Positions 1 through 12,270 of a stretch of DNA of 64,000 nucleotides are shown in pieces. The notes beneath the pieces are model-generated. The model was not told the origin of the DNA, made no database searches, and saw nothing but the letters and a program-made list of their open reading frames with translations. The DNA comes from Epichloe hybrida (Eukaryota; Ascomycota; Sordariomycetes; Hypocreales; Clavicipitaceae): positions 1,736,001 to 1,800,000 of the forward strand of contig JAFEKR010000008.1 of the NCBI GenBank assembly GCA_019022495.1, in the 5' to 3' direction. Position 1 is the first letter of the stretch. Each line of letters opens with the position of its first letter. Position numbers and translations under genes: made by a program.

Positions 1-959
1 TATAGCAACTCCCCTCTAAGGATTAGATTACAAAGAAGATCTTAGAGCTTATAAAGATATATAAGGATAGTAACTACTATAGTGAAAAGCTATATAACTT
101 CTTAACGCTAAAGATTACGCTCTTTAAAAATAAGTGTAATAGAATTAACCTTCCTTAAACGTATTATTAGAAGGCTTTCCCTATTATATTAATAAGTAAT
201 ACTAAGCAATACTACCTAGATTACCTCTTTAGGAATAATGATTCCTATAAAGAGATAATTACCCGTATTTATTAACGCTTTAAGATAGAAAGTAACTAGT
301 AATTCTATTACTACTAATAGAGTAGTATAACATTAAAGAATATAGTTAAGAAAAACCCTAATAAAAGCAAGCTTAATTGCCTTAAGATTACATTATTAAC
401 CCTTAAGAAAATCCATAGAGAACTATACCTTACTAAAATAGTAAATACTAAACTCTATAAGCAGGCCTTAAACATTATAGCTAGTATGCCTAAATGTTAG
501 ATAGTAGAATATATACACTCCCTAGGCTTCGAAAGTCTTGCTAGAGACCTTCACAAGGTAATTACTATTATAGAATTAAATAAAAGGCCCTCCTAATACC
601 TTTAGTACTAATAAGGAGACCCTCTAGAGGCTATGTTCACTAATTATTAGTACAAATAGTAATCATCCCCTTATGGTAGAGGAAGTTATTACGGACAGAG
701 CCTTAGGCTAAGCACTAAGCATTACTTTATATGCGGTAAGAGTAGTTACTAGTCCTCTAATTACTCCACTAAAGAATATTAAAAGAAAAAGGACTACTAG
801 TAAGCTAGCAAAACACATTATATACCCCCTTTAGAGAAGAGATTCTAGGTATTCCTTACCTCCTATAAAGGGTAGGATAATAATAAGCCTAATAAAGGCT
901 TAGGTTAGAATTAGGAATTATATCTTTTAGCTTGCATAGAAGCTAAAGATAATAATAAT

Positions 960-3900
960 AATATAGAGGAGCTACTATTAATAGCATACCTAAGCATTAC
1001 ATAATTCTTCTGCTCTGGATTACAAACTAACCATAACGCTGCTAATGTTAATATTCTTATAACCCTAAATAATTAAGCCTTCTAACACACATTCCTTAGG
1101 TAAGAGCTTTATAAGCTATAAGAGTATAATAAAGGCTTAATTTACTATATCTCTAAAAAACACTATTCTAAAGAGGTCTTTAGAGGGATTATGCCTAACA
1201 CTAGTGCTATAGGAAAGTTAACTATAGGAGAGGCATAAGTAAAGGCTCTAGTAAGATTAATACCTTTATTAAAGGTAACCCCCTGCGAACCCCAAATTAT
1301 CATATTTAGCGCTAGATTAGTAGTTATAAGAGAAATCCTTTATATACTTATAGAACTTAGAGAGCTTGAATTTTACGTCCTTAATATAGCTACCCCCTTC
1401 CTCTTCTTAATTACTAATATGGATAAAATATAAGTTAAGATTAATAACCTTACTAACGTACTTATCTAAGGTAATAAGACTATACCTATTATATAATAAT
1501 AGGGCTATCCTTAGTAGTTACTAGAAGCAAGAGAAACAGTTGCCTTCTACCTTTTAGAAGGAAATATCTATTAATTACATTATTAGCTTAGTTACCCTTC
1601 TATTTAATAACTTATAAAGATCCTTTACTAAGCTAGTTATAAAGTTAAACACTAGGTAATTAAGGAATTAACTAAAGTCTGCTACTATTACTAAATATAT
1701 AGAAAAGCCCCTAGTTAATTTAAGTTTATAATTAAAGATAACCACGAATTTAACTATAAGATTATTGTTGATATTATGTAGATCAATAGCTGACTAGTGC
1801 TTCACATTGTTAATTTAGTAATATTATTCTAGGTAGCCTAATTCCTTAATCTAAAGAAGCAGAAGGCTTAAGATATCTAGGATGTAATTCGTAAATATTA
1901 GATTAATACTTATCTCAGACCTCTAGATTAGATTATCTATAATACTAGTAATAACTTTGCTTCCGCTAAATTTAAGCATTATACTTAATTAATATTAATT
2001 AAAACCAGTGAGATACTAATTAAAGCCTATAATAGCATTAGAAAGGTTAAGAGATACCACGGACCTCTACGCCAAGCCTATAATATTATTATAGACTTAA
2101 TTAGAATAAAGCTTACGCTAAAGTAACGTCTCTAAATAGCTATTAAGGTAATTAATAACTCCATAGGCCTAAATAGTATTATCCTAACTATACTAGTCTT
2201 TGGAGGCTACCTATAAATAATAGATAAGTTACTACTAAGTATCTCTATTATTTAATATGCTAAAGTAATTTATAAAGCTACTAATAAAGTCTGCTACTAT
2301 CTAGCTTTATAGCAGGTTTATAATACCCTTAAAGCCTAGAATAGCCCTAATATAGCGCCTATATATTAGTTACCTCTATAAGCTAATATATATATATAAA
2401 GAGAGAAAGGTAGCTAGCATAGCTTATATAAGCTACTTACTACTAATAGAGAGACCTATACTATTAATATACCCTATAGCCTAGTAAAGTTTTACTTTAT
2501 AGTAATAAAGCCTTATTATAAAGACCTATATACTATAGAGAGGCTAGAGTAGTAGGAGATAAAGCCTTATAATCCACTAGAATAATAGCTAAGTAATATA
2601 AAGGAAGAAGGAGCTATATAACTAACTACTACTAATAAAAGAGATTCTCTAATAGAAGATAGTAAAGAGCTATAGATACTAGCTAAGAGAAAGTAAGGGA
2701 GACTAAGAAAGGCCCTTATAGTGTAATTTATAAGTGTGGGAGAGTCTAATAAAGAGGCTTATAAAGCCTAAAAGGCCCTAAGGGGAAGCCGTTAAGTTAA
2801 AGACTTATTACTACGCCCTAAGGGAATAAAAGTAAGGAAAAGAAGACCTTATAGCCCTAAGAAGGATATTAGCCTAGTTTAGCTTTACATACTTATGAAT
2901 AAAAATTAAGAGAAGGCCTTTATTTAAGAGATTATAACTAGAGGGATACTAAGCATAGCATTCCTTATAGTAAAGGAAGAGGCTAATTAAAACCTTACCC
3001 TTTAGCTTCGCTAAGAAGGAAGGATTATAACCCTAGGAAAACCCTTTAAGTAGTCTAATTAAGCTAAGATTAACGCTTTACAAGCTCGTAATGTGTTTAA
3101 ATTCGTCAAGTATAACCTAGCAAAGCATAGAGGTCATAGAATCTTCGATTCTCGTATAGTTAGAGAGATCAAAGGCAAAGGAACGGACTTGCTATATAAG
3201 AAATCCCACCTTATTATACAAGGCTATAATAATAAAGGAAAGAAATTCATCCTAACGCAATCGCTAACAATTTAACAAGTAAGCTAATAACTTATTGTAG
3301 CTATCGCTCTATTATTAAGAAAAAGAGGCATTTACCTTTAGATTCGCAATATCACATAAGCTTACACTTAATCGCATACAGTGCTAACAAGGCTAATTAT
3401 TATAAGATTACCAAAGCAAATTACATATCTCTTTCTAGAAGGGACTATAATTAAATTAATTAGACCTCTTTATAGGATTACGGAGGCTAGAACCTACTAG
3501 TAGGCAACGTACTTCCGTTACTATAGGGATAACCTTAATATAACGACCTTAACCTACGATCCTTACTTGTTAATCACAGCCCTAAATAATAAGAATCTCT
3601 TTAGCATTATTAGAATATAAACTAATGATACATTAGGACTAAGTAATAATAACTTCTTCTAAAAAGAAAAGAAAGAGCTCTAGAAGGCTAATTTTATAGC
3701 TAAAGAAAAGCAACGATTAATTACTAAGAACCCCTTATCTTTAACGGTTATATCTTAACCTAGAACACTAATAACTCGCTAATATTAACCTAGAAAGGCT
3801 AGAGTTAGAAGATTAAGGAAGTTAATCCTTAATCCCTAATAGTAAAGTAAGACTATATAGAATAATAAGCCTAAGAAAGCTATATTATAACTATATATTA

Positions 3901-4560
3901 ACTAGAAGCTTCCTATAACCTATTAATTATAGCTTAATACTAAGAACCCTCTAGGGAAGATATCACATGCCTTAATAAATGCCTTAAGTAGTAGATTAAG
4001 AATTAATAACACGGACTATAATATATTCCTTTAGTTCTTAAAGAGGTAAAACTCTTTGTGTTTATAAATGGATTACTTGCTAATAATAAGGATCTAAGCT
4101 CATAGATTAGATATGTGATTATAATTAGTAACAAGATAATATAAGATAATAATACCTTTATTATAAAAGGTAATATTATTATGTATAGCTTAATAAAAAG
4201 CAAGAGAGTTACTCGTAGCGCGCTTGCCTCTAAGTTATATAGTATAGTTTAAGGCGTAGACATTACCTACGCAATTTTCACAACTCTACATTAGATCACG
4301 GATTAATTAAAGATACCTTGAATTCTTACGATTCTCTGTACTAATTCTTTTTTATTATATAAATATCTTATAAAGCTAGGAACCATAAAGGAGAAGAGAC
4401 TAATAATTAATATTATAGCTCTTTGTTAATTATACGAAAGGCATAAGATCTACGAAGTTAGATAGATTAATAGTAATAATAATCTAGCGGATGTAATAAC
4501 AAAAGTATTACTAAATTTATTACTTTTCTCTTTAATTAATTTAAACAAATTAATAATTCG
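960..4560 (+). pseudogene. Degenerate copia pol polyprotein (protease-integrase-RT-RNase H) of element A
   Basis: No long open frame remains. The clearest surviving piece is an open 60-codon stretch at 3093-3275 with the copia RT N-terminal signature (RIFDSRIVREIKGKG, then SHLIIQGYN). Around 4030-4260 the RNase H start is readable, with KLFVFINGLLANNKDLSSQ and later SKRVTRSALASKLYS. Around 1150-1300 a GIMPNTSAIG motif belongs to the protease/connector region of this fungal copia group. In-frame TAA and TAG sit where Gln codons are expected. Known for the family: one gag-pol polyprotein processed by its own protease. Inferred: RIP inactivation, not decay by random indels, since frame is kept over long stretches. 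Confidence 0.8.
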
Positions 4561-4768
4561 TGTTAAAGGATAGGTAAAGAGACCTATGATATTAAGGGAT
4601 AGGAGCTTAGGCAAGGACTAACGGATTAATTCAATTAACTAATGCTATAATGGCTAATTAGGATAACGGATTCCTATTAAGGGATTTACTTATATATACT
4701 TTCCTTTAATCTAATTTTTATTACGTTTTTAAGCTCTTTAGCCACAAAGGAAAAAGAGAGATTACTAG

Positions 4769-5025
4769 TGTTAATTCCTTTAGATCTTTATTAGTTCAAT
4801 TGTAGCCAAAGACTAGACTAATTGTAGGTCTGGCGCGATGCACGTGATATAATTGGCTGCATTAATTCGCCACCCCCTTTTATGCCTTACATACGGATTT
4901 CGCTTACTTTTCTAGCATCTAGACTTTCCCTCTCTTCTCCCTCTTTCCTAGCTAACTAACTAATTATCATTGACTTTAATTTATACGGGATTTATTACCT
5001 ACGCAGGACCTTGGTGAATCCAACA
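4769..5025 (+). repeat. 3' LTR of copia element A (257 bp)
   Basis: Begins TGTTAATTCC and ends AATCCAACA, the TG...CA form of retroviral-type LTRs. It aligns in inverted orientation, at identical length, with the LTRs of element B at 22482-22738 and 28986-29242. A purine-rich tract (AAAGGAAAAAGAGAG, about 4746-4760) precedes it and fits the polypurine tract. The next five bases are ATAGT, part of the gypsy RNase H sequence that resumes. Confidence 0.9.
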
Positions 5026-5471
5026 ATAGTACCTTTTTATATATTAATAAAAGGTAGTTAAAATAGTATCTAGACTAGGAGGTTTATATTTAAAGAAAAG
5101 GAGTAGTTAGTATTTAACTAGCTAAAAGATACCTTTTAGTAAGTACTATTACTCTAATACTATAACCTAAGTTAGGTAGTGTATATTAAGATAAATACCT
5201 TAATTTTTATAATAGTAAGAATCCTATCTTAGTAAGATAATAAAGGCTATTAGTATCTAGTACCCTTTTAGTTAAGGAAGTTTATAAATACTAAATATAA
5301 CTATAGTATAGCTAATTAAGAGCTACTTATTATAGTAAAGTTATTTAAATACTAGTAATATTATATTAAAGGTATAGAGATACTTATAAAGGTCCTATTA
5401 GACTATTATAACCTATAGACCTTTATAAGGTAGTAAAAGCTAAATAGAAAATAGGTATAATAGTATATATT
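5026..5471 (+). pseudogene. Gypsy element G1, end of RT to RNase H
   Basis: Continues the pol frame of the gypsy element interrupted by copia A. The translation ignoring stops matches element G2 at about 30185-30632 nearly base for base, including the RNase H region around NYSIANQELLTIVKLFKY. It is cut at 5471 by copia C, whose five-base duplication ATATT occupies 5467-5471 and 12271-12275. The rest of G1 pol resumes after 12270. The part of G1 before copia A is outside the window. Confidence 0.85.
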
Positions 5472-5777
5472 TATTGGATTCACAGGGTATTGAATTTAAT
5501 GTAATACAGTCGTGAGCCCGAAGAATAGTATTGTCATTGATTATCTATTCTAGGCTACGTTATCTATTGTTATGATTAATTAAGTTGTTAGAAAAGAGAG
5601 GTAAAAGCTAGAAGTTATAATATATAAAGGGAAAAGGGGTTACGCGTTTATATCCCTATATTTCCTAGCTAATTAACGTGCTAGGTTATGGGTTATGTAT
5701 GGGGTCCGCGCGCAGCCTAAGCTTCTGCTAGGTAATTGCGGCTATGATACGCGATTGATATCACCTTTGTTCTAACA
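5472..5777 (-). repeat. Left LTR (3' LTR) of copia C, 306 bp
   Basis: Starts TATTGGATTCACAGG (TGTTGG with one G-to-A change) and ends TTGTTCTAACA. It is paired with 11965-12270. The adjoining internal sequence CTAGAACTTCTCTCTTTT is, on the minus strand, a purine-rich tract that fits the polypurine tract. Confidence 0.88.
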
Positions 5778-8700
5778 CTAGAACTTCTCTCTTTTAATAT
5801 AATTATTAACGCGCGATATTAATTACAGAAATAAAAAAGAAAGATAGATTAAGGATATAATTAATAGGGGATATAAGGAAAAGAACTTATAGCCTATCTA
5901 GGTATATAGTTGCTAATAAAAGGGAAATAATAATCTTGCTTAGCTTGTAAGCCTATGTAAGGATAAGTAGGTCCTTCTAAATCCCTTCTTTTCCTTAAAG
6001 TAATATATATACCACACTATAGCACGTATATAATATCTTCCTCCTCCTTAGTAATACCTTTATCCTCCTACACACTGCTATTAATTTCTATAGTCTACTA
6101 GGAGGGCCTAGTAGGCTAGTGTAGTTATAGCCACTAGGGATATTAACTATAGGGGTATAGATCCCCTATGTATTACTATCTTATCCCTATAGCTATCCTC
6201 CTAGAGGATTACCTTTTCCTCTTACTATATATATATTACGCGTAGGTAACCTATCCCTTTATCTAGATAGTTATCTAGTTAGTTAAGATAAAGCTCTTAA
6301 GGGCCTTATTAGGTAATGCCTTTGTAAAAGCATTAGCTAGGTTATTCTCTTTATTAATCCATTAGATCTTATAGAGTTCTTAGCGTTTATATAACTATTA
6401 AAGGGCTATAATATTAATTATTAGGCGTTTCTCCTTTATTATACTAAGCTTAATAAGGCACTTATATAAGGAGTATAAATCCATATATATAATAACTAGG
6501 ATCTTTAGGAGCTTTAGTTAGTTAGTAACTAAGTTTAGGGTAGTTATGATTATATAAGCTATATTAACACTAGCTACTATGCTATAGACTTCTAAGGCAA
6601 GTATGCTTTATATAACTCTCTTACTCTTTATTAAGCTAAAGTGCATAATATTACCTTTAATCATGAATTTGCTATTAGTGTAGTCTTTATTTACTAGGAT
6701 AAGTATATATCCTAGTTATAAGAATAGGTCCTAGTTATTAGCAAAGAATCTATCTATAAAGGCAAAGAGCTTTACCTTCTTAAGGTTAATTAGGATAAAT
6801 ATTAGACCTCTCTCTAGGTAATCTATTTACTACTTTAGGTAGTAATTAAGGGCTTTCACGTCCTCTAGGGTTAGCTTCTAGTATTATATAGTAATAGATA
6901 GGTTAAAGCAAGCCTCTAGTTAGTAAATTAAGGTAATATAAGCGCCTTAGGCCCTTTGCTTAACATATTTACGCTTTAAGTTAGTTATTAGGACTAACTC
7001 TAACTTATTACTTTACCCTTTCTACTAGATCTTAATAGTATTATTCTCTAGTAAGATAATGCTACTATTAAACATAAGAGGGTAATCCTAAGTTAGGAAT
7101 TGCTTTAGCTTTATATTAAAGCCTACTATAGCAAGCTAGGTCTCTTCCTTCTTAGAGAACTTCTTATCTAAGAGGCTAATTATATTATTAGTCTATATTC
7201 TAATGTAAGTAAAGTTAGGGCTTTCCTTTATAGTTATAAGTAAGTAGGGATTATATATAAAGGTTTCTATCTAGAGGTTCTCTCTATAATACTTGTAATA
7301 CATAACCTACTAGTATATTCCTACCTTTGCGAGCCTATAGAGGGGTTTTATAACCCTTAAGATTATACTAGGCAGGTAAAGATACCGTATCTGAATTAGC
7401 AAGCGCGCTAGGATTAGCTACTCTAGTAATATATAGGCTTATACATAAGCCTAATAGATATCTCTTAGCTAGATAAGGAATTTCCTTAATCTTACTAATA
7501 GGGCTATTATAAGGATAAGGCGTTAGCTTGCGCGTTAAATTATTAGGGCCTATGTAAGAATAGCCTATTTCCCTTTATCCTCATACCCTTAGATTATAAG
7601 GCATGACTTTTTATAGGGTTCTATTATCTTACCCTTAATCTTATTAATAATCTAGGAATTAAAGATTTAAATTCCACTATATTCTTCCTTATTAAACATA
7701 ATAAATTTAAATATACCTTACTTAATTAAAGTATTAATTTCTGCTTTTATTAATAGCTTAAAAGGTTTGCTAGGGGTCTTAATAATTCCTTCCTTATATA
7801 GCTTAATTATAAGAGCTAGATTACTATATTCTTTTGCTAATAGGAAGGTATTAGCACCTTAAGGTATTATAGGAGGGTTCTTCTATAGCCTTCCGTATCC
7901 TTGCTTTAGTAGTATTAGTAGCACTATATTCTTATTATAGGCCTCTTACCCTTTTTCTCCTTTCTCTTTACTAGGCTTTACTGTTTTCTTTACACTAGGA
8001 TTATTATAGTAAGGCTTAATAGATATTAACCTAAAGGTCTTTAGGCCTCTAGGTATATTAAGTATATAGCTCTCTCTAGTGATTATTAGTAGCTTATATA
8101 GACTTACCTATCCCTTACTTTCTTACTAGACCTTAACCTTTAATCTAAGCAGTAGGCTAAGGGTCTTTAAGGTATCTAGGCTATTATGTTTAGCAAGGGC
8201 CTTATTAACCTTCTAGATAGTATAGAGTCTCTTAATCTCTTTAGTAGCTTTCTATACTATAATCACACGCTATATAATATTAGGTAATAGTAAGGACTTA
8301 TTTATTATATATAAGTAAGCTTTAAAGATAAGGAGGGTTAGGATAAGGCTATTAGGGCCTATAGTATTATTTAGGGCCTTAATTACTATTTAAAGGGCAA
8401 TAGGTTCTAGCGTTATAGGGCATTCATATCTAATTATATTATAGGCTCTTTAGAGCGGCCTATAATACCTTTTAACCTTCCCTATGCTATAGTGTGCCTT
8501 AATAGGGACTTCCTTAATTAAAATTGACATTAAAGCTACAAATTATTTAAATTTATTACCATAGAAGTTTGTTCTAATATCTATAATAATAAAGTCTAGG
8601 GGGCCTAGGTAAGCATTAATCTAGCATATTTAGAGGGCTTCCTAGGTTATTTTCGCAGAGATATTATTAAGGAATTTCGCTATATTAAACACTATAGCTA

Positions 8701-11700
8701 TATCTATAGCGTAAAGTATAGGGCAGTTACTATCTAGGTAAAAGATATCTACTATTACTTTATAATTAAAGCTACACTTATCCTTAAGGGTAAACTTAAA
8801 GTAATTAGGGCTATCTACGTGTATTTAGTATTAGTAGTAAATTCTTATTAGCTCCCTAATAGCTTTAATATTAATATTATACCCTAATCTATAGAGAACC
8901 TTATATAGGCATTAGATTAATAGATATCCAAAGTAGTAGTATAGTTACTATAGCTTGCTTTCTATAAGGTAGCTCTAAGTAACTACTTCTTCTTTCTATA
9001 TAAGAAGTATTTAGGCATGCCCCTATTTATATATAATAGGCACTTTAATGTTTCCTTATTATAGTGTGTTCTTAGAGATATTAAAGTTAATCTTTAAATA
9101 GTTTATATTATTAAGGGATAAGAGAAATAAAGTGTTTATAGGGATAACCTAAAAGAGAATATTTCTAAAGGGAGTAGGCACTATAGCTACTCTAAGCGTG
9201 ATAATTAGGTCTCCCACACTAAACCTAACTATTACCTTTTTCTCTATTAATTTATTAAGCTACAATATAGGCATCTAATATTATAAAGCAAGGAATTAAG
9301 GGTGCCCTACTGTAAAGAACTTTACAGCTCCTGTATTAGGCATAATCCCTTAGAATATCGCATAGGAATAGCGATCTTCTAACATAAACATCGCTAGGGC
9401 TTTATTCATAAGTTCTTACTAAAAGGGGTTTTCTTTGCTTAGACTATAATAAGCTACTTACCTTATTAGGAATTAAACCATTCTTTCGCTATTAATCTAG
9501 GTTTTATAAGTAAAGAAGCTTATAAGTACTAGCCTATCTATATTATTAGGGCTATCATTAAATCCAATACTCTTTATATACTAAGCGATTTTATTATTAA
9601 CAGGGGATAGAGACTTATAGTCTCCTTCGTACTATATAAGGAACGAATAATATAAGTCATTAGTTAGATTTGTAAGGTAGTAGTTCTTAAAGCGTTAAAA
9701 TGCCTTCTTACAGTCCTCTTTAGGGTGCTTAGATAACTAGCATCCTTCCTTACCACATACATAGTACTTCTTTATATAGGGAGTACCTCCTCTTCCTTAT
9801 GGTTTTAAGGGGTATTAGGTCTCTTTTCTATTCCTATTATATCTTTGGTTAGTCTAGAATTACTCTAGGGTTATAGCTTTAGTTAGGAACTATTAATAGT
9901 TCTTCTTCTCTTCCTTAATAAAATAAAGGGTTATTCTAATCTATTTATAAAACTCTTATAGTCTATCTAGCAGATCTATAATCGCTTCTCTACACTTTAG
10001 AATACTATAATAGGCTCTAATAAGTTAATTCTAGAGTGCCCTTTTAGTTTAGCCTACTTTAGGCATTACTTATTATAAGATAGCTAGTCTTTCTATAAGT
10101 TTATTAAAGCATTTAATTATTAACTTACTTAGGTTATTATTTATTATTTCTTATAGGGAAGTGTTATTTCACTCTAGTAGATATCTTTACTATATATCCT
10201 TAGTTTTAAATTATTCTCTTATATACCTAATAAGTATTAGAAGATCTTATAGTTATCTAGGTTTAGAGAGGTAGTCTATATAGTATTATAGTACTTTGCC
10301 TTTAAGTATAACCTTAAAAGTATAACTAGCTTATTTAGGCTAGATATTAAGTAACTTACACTTTCTATAGAATGTTTAAAGCTTTAATTTAAGGATATTA
10401 TAGTTATTAGCGCTATAGAGTTACTCTTTAGGGTATACCTTAGATAGGTTAATAATTTACTTTAGTAAGGGTCTCTAAGTCTATAGGGGTCCTCTAGGTG
10501 TCTCCTTTTATATCTATAGAAAGGGTAGTAAGGTCTTTAGGAAGTAAGAGAGTGGCTTTATAAGTAGCACCCTTAGGGCTTATTATTCCCTCTAATTCTC
10601 CTCTTCCTTATATTAGAAAGGAGGGAGTGTAGCTCTCTAAGCTATGCTAATAGGGGCACTACTAGCCCTAGGTAGTATAGGTTACCTCTATTAGTAACTC
10701 TCTTACTTAGAGGTATTATTAGCAGTATTATTAGGGTAATACTACTTACTTACCTCTAGTAAAGGTATAAGTAAGGGAGTTACCTATAGATACTTGCGAA
10801 TAGTATCCTTAGGCAGTCTTAACTCTAGGTTAATTAACCTTCCTAGGGGAGATTAGCTAGGCCTTCCTAGAGAGGATTAACTTAGTCTTCCTAGGGGAGT
10901 TTAGCTTATTAATTCTTTTAATAGTAATTATACTAATAAACAGGGTAATAGGGTAGGTTACCTAGTTCTAATATCACTATTATCTAGTAAATTACAAAAG
11001 AACTCTTTATTTTATAGGTTCTTTTAGAAGCCTATATACTTCTTCCTAGCCTCTTTAATTTCTTTAAGAGTCTAAAATCTAAATTCTTCTTAGTTTACTA
11101 CTTCTTTAAGGTTATTTACTATCTTAGTACCTCTTCTAATAGTTATATACACTCTATTATAAAGAAGATAGTCTTAAAGTCCGTTCTATAAAAGGTCTCT
11201 TCCTTTCGCGAACTTATCCCTTAACTATTTATAGAAGTTATTACTAAATTCAGAGAATAGTATTCTTCTAAATAACCCTTACTCCTTATATTATTTAGTC
11301 TTTATAAGGATATAGAGACTAATTTCCTTAGGTATTATTATCTCTTTATATTTAGAACTTCCTATTTATTAAAGTAGTTTTTCTATAATATATTATTAAA
11401 GCCTTATAGAGATATAGGGGTATAGGTTAGTGTAAACAGGGGTTTTTCCTTTATTAGGGTATTTATTATTATCTCCTGTTTTAATGCCTTCTATAGCATT
11501 ATTATAGCTATTAGTCTCACTAGGAACTCTAAATTAACCAGAGGTCCTAGATAGTCTAGCTACATCTAATATTCTAATTAATTAAGGGAGGTAGATCTTA
11601 TGATATAAGGGAAAAAAATACAACTATAATAATATAACGTATTTTAGATATAAAGAATCACAAGGCAAGGCAGTTAACTTTAAATACATAATAGAACGCA

Positions 11701-11964
11701 TAACAAAGAAAGACAAGGGAATAGCTTAGCTACTAGTGTTAAACCTTTCTTTATTATTTCAGAGTCTATATAGATATAGATATTAATACTAAAGTAAGAA
11801 GAGAGCTATATTATACCTTTCCATTAGCATAACTTATCATTAAACATAGCCCTCCTATTTCATAGGGTAAGTCATTATTAGATAAGCTACCTCTTCTAAT
11901 TAACCTTACTAATCTACGGTGTTTAAAGACTACGTGGTTATCTATAAAGGTAACTACTAATTAG

Positions 11965-12270
11965 TATTAGATTCACAGGGTATTAAATTTAATATAATAC
12001 AGTCATAAGCCTAAAGAATAGTATTGTCATTAATTATCTATTCTAGGCTACATTATCTGTTATTATAATTAATTAAGTTATTAGAAAAGAGAGGTAAAAG
12101 CTAGAAGTTATAATACATAAAGGGAAAAGGGGTTACGCATTTATATCCCTATATTTCCTAGCTAATTAACATGCTAGGTTATAGGTCACGTGTAGGGTCC
12201 GCGCGCGGCCTAAGCTTCTGCTAGGTAATTACGGCTGCGACGCGCAATTAATATCACCTTTATTCCAACA
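11965..12270 (-). repeat. Right LTR (5' LTR) of copia C, 306 bp
   Basis: Same length as 5472-5777, differing almost only by C/T and G/A transitions. It ends TTTATTCCAACA, followed by the duplicated target ATATT. The internal sequence next to it, read on the minus strand, begins CTAATTAGTAGTTA. This likely primer-binding segment is shared with elements B, D and E. Confidence 0.88.

Larger units (their letters stand above)
1..5025 (+). mobile_element. Copia-type LTR retrotransposon A, RIP-degraded, 5' end outside window
   Basis: Plus-strand Ty1/copia element entered inside gag; its 5' LTR lies before the window. Reading through the stops gives copia domains in order: a CCHC zinc knuckle near 715-765, an aspartic protease region about 960-1300, the GAG-pre-integrase and integrase core about 1560-2250, reverse transcriptase about 3060-3960 and RNase H about 4030-4560. 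The 3' LTR is 4769-5025. Element B (22482-29242, opposite strand) is a second copy of the same family and is collinear with it. Almost every broken codon is a Gln or Trp turned to stop, the expected product of RIP. The element lies inside gypsy G1: the sequence after 5025 continues a gypsy RNase H frame, and the right-hand candidate TSD is ATAGT. It cannot be active. Confidence 0.9.
5472..12270 (-). mobile_element. Copia-type LTR retrotransposon C, complete structure, RIP-degraded
   Basis: A 6,799-bp minus-strand element bounded by 306-bp LTRs and flanked by a perfect 5-bp TSD (ATATT). Domains read from right to left: gag about 11580-9780, a CCHC zinc knuckle near 9775-9729 (KYYVCGKEGC), integrase region around 9000-8150, RT about 7700-6800 and RNase H about 6800-6280. 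It belongs to a different family from A/B because the LTR sequence is unrelated and longer. A short degenerate tandem motif (TTCCTAGGGGAGATTAGC-like, three copies) lies at 10830-10910 inside gag. All pol frames are broken by stops. It sits inside gypsy G1 at the RNase H/integrase junction. Confidence 0.88.
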